DNA of 27,574 nt from positions 1 to 27,574 of the forward strand of contig CAZFHZ010000040.1 in NCBI GenBank assembly GCA_964519015.1. Direction: 5' to 3'. Position numbers and translations under genes: made by a program. The notes below the pieces were generated by a model that worked only from the letters and a program-made list of their open reading frames with translations, was not told the origin of the DNA and made no database searches. This DNA is from CAZFHZ01 sp964519015. Lineage in GTDB: Bacteria > Blakebacterota > Blakebacteria > Blakebacterales > CAYUVJ01. Positions 23,052 through 27,574 of the stretch are shown piece by piece; position 1 is the stretch's first letter, and each line of letters starts with the position of its first letter.

Positions 23052-23583
23052 TCGGCTCTCCCTTCCGGTAGGTCACCGCGATGACCACTCCGTCCGGATC
23101 GAGCCGGATCAGGGCCGGCACTCGGGCGATCCCCATCCCCCGGGCCTGCTCCGGCTCGATGAGCAGCACCCGCATCCCTCGGTCCAGACCCCGCCGGTAG
23201 GCCTCCATGAAGGCCGTCCGGGGTATGCCGTCGCTGCGGACCACCAGCAGCAGCAGCCCATCGAGAGGATCCCCGGCCCGTTCGGCCTCCTCCACCCGGG
23301 CCTGCAGGTCCTCAGTGCAGCGCTCGCAGGTGGGGGCCACCACCAGGACATCAGCGATGTCGTCCACCTGCTCGTCGAGCCGACGTGCCTGCCGGTCGGT
23401 AGTGGATACGGGCACGGCCGGGATCAGCCGACCGGCCCCCAGCAACGGCGACCGGGCGGTACTCCCCCAGGCGATCCCACCGGCGGCGGCCGCCACCAGC
23501 AGGGCTGCCACGGCCGTCCAGGCCCATCCTCCGCCGATGACCGGGGCGTTCTCTTCCGGGAGTGTGGTCGTCATGGGACCCAT
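23041..23583 (-). CDS. Membrane-anchored thioredoxin-fold protein with CxxC
   Basis: About 180 residues from the chosen ATG at 23583. One N-terminal membrane helix (WTAVAALLVAAAAGGIAW) tethers a periplasmic thioredoxin-like domain. The redox motif is APTCERCTED (Cys86, Cys89), and a cis-Pro site typical of the fold occurs later in IARVPALIRLDPDG (Pro156). A segment rich in Asp, Glu and Arg lies between. GAGGA lies 7 bases before the ATG at 23583; ATGs at 23586 and 23574 are also possible, and the open frame extends to 23715 without a ribosome binding site. It converges on the MauE/DoxX gene with an 11-base overlap. A role in periplasmic disulfide exchange is inferred from fold and context. 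Confidence 0.72.
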   Translation of the reverse strand: MGPMTTTLPEENAPVIGGGWAWTAVAALLVAAAAGGIAWGSTARSPLLGAGRLIPAVPVSTTDRQARRLDEQVDDIADVLVVAPTCERCTEDLQARVEEAERAGDPLDGLLLLVVRSDGIPRTAFMEAYRRGLDRGMRVLLIEPEQARGMGIARVPALIRLDPDGVVIAVTYRKGEPIIR

Positions 23584-23734
23584 CATACCATCCTCGACCG
23601 GAGCCGTCACCGTGCCCTCCAAGGGGGCTGGAGCCGGGAGCGGGAGGGGGCTAGAGTAGACCGCGCCGGGCAGATCGGACACCCGTTCCGCCCCCTGGAG
23701 CCGACACCGAACCACTCGTCAAGGAGTCCCTGAG

Positions 23735-26700
23735 ATGCGCCGTTCCCGGCCCCCGGTCATCCGCTCCCTCCTCTGGTCACTGACCGTCTGTGCGCTCATT
23801 CTCCCGGTGGGGATCCGGCCGGTTCTCCACCGCCACCTGCCCCAGGGTCCGGCCACCCCCGCCCTCCCCGACCTGACCGGATTGCTGGAGACCGGCTTCC
23901 TGCTCGGTGACCGGAACGGGGACAACCTCGCCGACTTCGTGGAGGCTCAGATCCTCCTGGGCAGCACCCCCGGACCGGCCGCCCCGGTGGCGGCCGCCAA
24001 CCTGGCCGCCCGCCTCGGTTTCGAGACCATGTCGCTCGATCCCGGACTCGCCGTCCTGGCCGGCCGGCGCGATCCGGCCTGGTCGCGTCCGATGCTGCTG
24101 GTGGGCCCCGCCGAGGCACTGCCCGCTCCTCTGGCAGCCGAGGCCACCAGACTGCGCCCCGGCCAGGGGATCCTCCTGACCCTGCCGGCCGACCGCTCCT
24201 TCCGGCGCGGTGGGGCCGCCGTCAGCGGCCGGGACGAGACCGGTCTGTTGGCCGCCGCCGACTACCTGGCCGGCCGCTATCCGAGCGTCTGGCGCACCGA
24301 CGGCCCCGTCTGGGAGGAGGCGATCGAGCGCTTCACCCGTCTCTTCGACCAGAACGGTGTCGCGGTGGGATCGGTCCGGCTGGAGGCGATCGTGGTCGAC
24401 GCCTTCCGCGACGGCGTGAGCCGGGCGGTGGTGACGATCACCTTGTCCGACAGGGAGACTCTGGCCCGCGCGGCCGCGATCCTGGAGGGGAAAGAGGCGG
24501 TCCGGGATTCTTCCGCCACCCCCGATACCACCGCGGCCGTCGGCCGGAGCTCAGCACGGCGCGGAAACCGCTCCGACCGGCTCACCCCGGCCGATCTGGA
24601 AGTGCCCGACCTGCACCGGATCGAGGTCCGGCTGAGCGCACCCGAGACGAGCCGGACCATCGACCTGCTCCCGCGCCGCCCCTGGCCGATCCGCACTCCG
24701 CGCACCCCGCCCGCCCTCCCCGCCCCTGATTTCTCGCTGGCCGACTTCTACGGGCTGGGCGGCCTGATGCGCGACACCGACCAGGACTGGATACCCGACC
24801 AGGTCGTGGCCACCCTGGTCACCGAAGGGGAACTCGCACCCACCGGCCTGGTCGACCTGGCCGCACGGATCGGTCTGGAGACCGCCGGTATCCGGATCCC
24901 CCTGGTGACCCTGGGCGCCCAGGAGAGTAATCCTGTCTCGGGGGGGCTGCCGATCATCTACGGGACCGGCCGCTGGCACCGCGAGCGACTGGCTCGAGAG
25001 GGCATCGTCACCGACCTGCCCGAGGAGCCCCGGACCGGGTTCATCCGCTTCATCCGGGAGGGTTTCGCCAACCGGAACGGGGTGCTGATCGGGGGCAACG
25101 ACCGCGAGGGGCTCGAGGCGGTGACCGAGTATGCGGCCACCCGTCTTCCCTACCTGTGGGAGTACGGCAAGGGGAACTGGCGGCTGGCCGAGGTCGAGGA
25201 CGAGGTCCGGCGCTTCTTCCAGGCGAAGTCGGCGGCCGGCCAGGTGAGCCTGGGCCTGGTCAAACTCGACCGCTGGCTGGCCCGCCTGGAAGGGCGCGAG
25301 CTGGAGCGGGTCGAGGTCCGGCTCGATGCGGAGCAGGTGTCACGGGGGGTGGCGGAACAGGTCGAATCCCTCCTCCACGACCGTTTCCCCGCCGCCGAGG
25401 CGGCGGTGAGCGTCCATCCGACCGGCTTCGGGGTGGGCACCCCGATCTTCACCGACGAAATGGTCCTGCCCTGGGAAGGGGACGAGTTCCGCCGGGCCTT
25501 CCGGGACGAGGTCCTGCCGAGGCTGACTGCCGACAGTAAGGGCCGGATCGAGGTCCGGGTGAGCGAATCCCCCGAGGTCCGGGCGCGTCTGAAGGAGGAG
25601 ATTCTGGCCACGCTGCGTACCCGGGGCATACCGGAGGGGGCCTACACCATCGACGTGCTCTGCGCCTACAAGCAGGGCTATTCCTGGCTCTACGACCGGG
25701 TGCTCCCCCGCCTGCGGGGGCGGGACGTCGGTCGGGTCGAGATCGTCTACCACCACCTCAAGGACTCGCCGGAGGTCCGCTGGCAGACCATCGCCTCCGA
25801 TACCCGCTGGCTCCAGGAGCTCTACCCCATCGACGCGGTTTTCGCCCGCGAGCTGGGCATCCCCGACTCACTGATCACCTTCATCCCCACCCGGACCGCC
25901 GAACCGGTCTACCGGGTCCGGGCCACCGACCGGAGCGGGCAGGTCGTGCTCGAAGAAAGCTTCGATCCGAAATACGTGATCCGTCCCTTCTTCGACCTCT
26001 TCCCGGAGTACGAGTCGGTGCGGGTCACCACCGGCTGGATGTATGTCGAGACCGGCGGTGTGGTCCTGCTCAACCGGCGGATCCTAACCGATCCGGAGCG
26101 TTTCTGGGATCACCTGCAGACCGATACCTACCGGCGGCTGCTCGAGTACGTGCTCGATCTGCAGGAAGGGCGACCCTCCTCGGCGAACGCCCCCTATTTC
26201 GACGAACTGCGGGTGGAACTCACCCTGAGCGAGCCCGACTACACGATCGGGATCGACGAGGAGGTCATCTCCTCCCTCGAGGCGCTCCACGAGGACATCT
26301 ACTTCGAGACCCTGACCCTGTTCAATCTCATTGGGGCCCGCTGGGAGGGAGGTTCGATGAGCTATCCCGGTCGGGTGATCCCGGTGATCCACCGCGCCGG
26401 CGAAGGAGGGCCGGGCGCGATCCGGATCACGCTGACCGGCAAGGGTCGGGCCCGGCCCGAACTGGTGCTCGACTGGACCGAGCAGGGGAGTGAACCGGTC
26501 CGCCAGCGCTATCCCCTCTCCGACCCGGGTGTGCCGCCGCCGGTACTGCGCGGAATCGAGGTCCGCAGCGGCGAATCGGGCCTGCACCGGCTGCTCTTCG
26601 AGGTGACCGCTACCGATTCGACCGACCGGTACGACGAGTTCCGGCAGCGGGGCTCGGAGCCGTCCATCGACCGCACCTTCCGGTCGGTCGATCTGCTCGC

Positions 26701-27574
26701 CGGGATGGCGGCCCGGCTGGCCGGGCTGAACCGGGCCGGGCTCTTCGAGGACGCACTCGGGTTCGACAAAATCGGCGCCCTCCGGTTCCGGATCACCCTT
26801 GAGGACAGCGCCAAGTTCGCCCGGTACATCGAACTGCCGCGCGCCCGGCGGGCCCGCTCCACCGTGCGGGCGGTTCTGCCTCAGGCCGCTCCCCGACCCC
26901 AGGGCCGGCCGATCGTGAACTGGCAGCAGCCGCTCGACCCGGGGGAGGTGGAAGGGATCCTGGCCCAGCTCAACACCTTCCCCGACGTGCACGTCTGGTG
27001 GGGGGCCCGCTCTTTCCTGGGCCACGATGTGTGGGTGGCCGATCTCTACCCCCGACTGGAAGGCCGGCTGGTCTCGCAGGTCCGCCTGAACGCCCTCCGC
27101 CCCACCCTCTTTTTAACCGGACGCCAGCATGCCAACGAGGTCTCCAGCTCCAGCCACCTGCTTCGGCTGGCCGAGCTGCTGGCCTCCGACCCGCAGTGGC
27201 GCCCCTATCTGGACCGGGTGAACGTGGTGATCCATCCCGTCACCAACCCGGACGGAGCCTGGCTGGTTGACGAACTGCACAAGGAGAATCCGCGCTTCAT
27301 GCTCCATGCCGGCTACCTGGGGGCGTTGGGAGTGGACGCGACCTCGGACGCCCGCAACCCGGACGCACGCTACCCGGAGGCCCGGGTCCGTCCGGAGGTT
27401 CAGGCCATGTGGCTCCCCGACATCATGCTCGACCTGCACGGCTACCCCTCGCACGAATGGGTCCAGTACTTCGCCGGCTATTCGGCCTGGGTGCGCGGCC
27501 GCAGCGGCGGCCAGCGCAGCTGGTGGTCCCCCCGGGGCTGGTTCATGCCCGGATTCAGCTTCGTGGAGGACGAC
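23735..27574 (+). CDS. Giant M14-family metallocarboxypeptidase with duplicated N-terminal module (5' part)
   Basis: The gene is open to the right edge: 1,280 codons are visible and no stop is reached. AAGGAG lies 8 bases before the ATG. Residues 11-35 form a signal or anchor helix. Two related modules follow, offset by about 288 residues: DRNGDNLADF (Asp59) with GRDETGLLAAADYLAGRYP (Asp167), then DTDQDWIPDQ (Asp347) with GNDREGLEAVTEYAATRLPY (Asp456). The first element of each resembles a calcium-binding Asp loop. About 500 residues of beta-rich sequence without a recognised family come next. From about 1,120 an M14 zinc peptidase domain begins: HANE (His1132, Glu1135), NPDG at 1171-1174 and DLHGYPSHEW (His1235). 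The catalytic Glu lies beyond the window. The product is probably exported and cuts C-terminal residues from peptides or wall fragments. Confidence 0.8.
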   Translation, partial: MRRSRPPVIRSLLWSLTVCALILPVGIRPVLHRHLPQGPATPALPDLTGLLETGFLLGDRNGDNLADFVEAQILLGSTPGPAAPVAAANLAARLGFETMSLDPGLAVLAGRRDPAWSRPMLLVGPAEALPAPLAAEATRLRPGQGILLTLPADRSFRRGGAAVSGRDETGLLAAADYLAGRYPSVWRTDGPVWEEAIERFTRLFDQNGVAVGSVRLEAIVVDAFRDGVSRAVVTITLSDRETLARAAAILEGKEAVRDSSATPDTTAAVGRSSARRGNRSDRLTPADLEVPDLHRIEVRLSAPETSRTIDLLPRRPWPIRTPRTPPALPAPDFSLADFYGLGGLMRDTDQDWIPDQVVATLVTEGELAPTGLVDLAARIGLETAGIRIPLVTLGAQESNPVSGGLPIIYGTGRWHRERLAREGIVTDLPEEPRTGFIRFIREGFANRNGVLIGGNDREGLEAVTEYAATRLPYLWEYGKGNWRLAEVEDEVRRFFQAKSAAGQVSLGLVKLDRWLARLEGRELERVEVRLDAEQVSRGVAEQVESLLHDRFPAAEAAVSVHPTGFGVGTPIFTDEMVLPWEGDEFRRAFRDEVLPRLTADSKGRIEVRVSESPEVRARLKEEILATLRTRGIPEGAYTIDVLCAYKQGYSWLYDRVLPRLRGRDVGRVEIVYHHLKDSPEVRWQTIASDTRWLQELYPIDAVFARELGIPDSLITFIPTRTAEPVYRVRATDRSGQVVLEESFDPKYVIRPFFDLFPEYESVRVTTGWMYVETGGVVLLNRRILTDPERFWDHLQTDTYRRLLEYVLDLQEGRPSSANAPYFDELRVELTLSEPDYTIGIDEEVISSLEALHEDIYFETLTLFNLIGARWEGGSMSYPGRVIPVIHRAGEGGPGAIRITLTGKGRARPELVLDWTEQGSEPVRQRYPLSDPGVPPPVLRGIEVRSGESGLHRLLFEVTATDSTDRYDEFRQRGSEPSIDRTFRSVDLLAGMAARLAGLNRAGLFEDALGFDKIGALRFRITLEDSAKFARYIELPRARRARSTVRAVLPQAAPRPQGRPIVNWQQPLDPGEVEGILAQLNTFPDVHVWWGARSFLGHDVWVADLYPRLEGRLVSQVRLNALRPTLFLTGRQHANEVSSSSHLLRLAELLASDPQWRPYLDRVNVVIHPVTNPDGAWLVDELHKENPRFMLHAGYLGALGVDATSDARNPDARYPEARVRPEVQAMWLPDIMLDLHGYPSHEWVQYFAGYSAWVRGRSGGQRSWWSPRGWFMPGFSFVEDD

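Noticed and set aside
1..27574. CRISPR arrays, tRNA, rRNA, transposase genes or prophage genes
   Set aside because: No regularly spaced repeats, cloverleaf-like sequence, rRNA segments, or transposase or phage protein motifs were found on either strand.

Overview
The window is high-GC, densely coded bacterial chromosome. Several genes encode secreted or outer-membrane proteins of types common in the FCB superphylum and Gemmatimonadota-like lineages: GWxTD-domain TPR lipoproteins, a six-bladed propeller protein, DUF3052, and beta-barrels ending in Phe. I infer a Gram-negative, probably heterotrophic bacterium of that broad group. The assignment is from gene content only. There is no rRNA, tRNA, CRISPR array or intact insertion sequence.

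Left part (1-5000): a truncated secreted-protein gene and a GH127 beta-L-arabinofuranosidase on the minus strand diverge from a cold-shock protein gene, which has a long leader and a clear intrinsic terminator. An NhaC-type Na+/H+ antiporter (plus) converges on a small beta-barrel gene (minus). Upstream of that barrel lies the 3' half of a DUF3052 gene whose 5' half is gone.

Middle part (5000-9800, plus strand): an FmdB-type zinc ribbon, a barrel protein with an N-terminal beta-domain, and a tight run of M20 peptidase, aldehyde dehydrogenase homologue and small lipoprotein. The aldehyde dehydrogenase homologue lacks both the catalytic Cys (Ser) and the general-base Glu (Gln), so it looks like a pseudoenzyme.

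Central block (9800-20600): an AbrB-PIN toxin-antitoxin pair, a serine hydrolase and a three-gene operon lie on the minus strand. The operon has two tandem GWxTD/TPR lipoprotein paralogues of about 1,070 residues and a propeller protein, joined by ATGA stop-start overlaps. A DUF433-DUF5615 toxin-antitoxin pair diverges from the operon promoter. The two toxin-antitoxin modules therefore bracket the GWxTD block.

Right part (20600-27574): a secreted M28 aminopeptidase, a strong 18-bp RNA hairpin, an MDR alcohol dehydrogenase lacking its N-terminal catalytic domain, and a MauE/DoxX membrane protein whose 3' end overlaps a convergent membrane-anchored thioredoxin-like gene. Last is the first 1,280 codons of a giant M14 metallocarboxypeptidase with a tandemly duplicated N-terminal module of about 290 residues. 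The exported hydrolases (GH127, M28, M14, the beta-lactamase fold enzyme) and the cytoplasmic M20 enzyme suggest scavenging of peptides and plant-type glycans. The strongest candidates for something undescribed are the GWxTD operon, the duplicated module of the M14 protein and the double-mutant aldehyde dehydrogenase.
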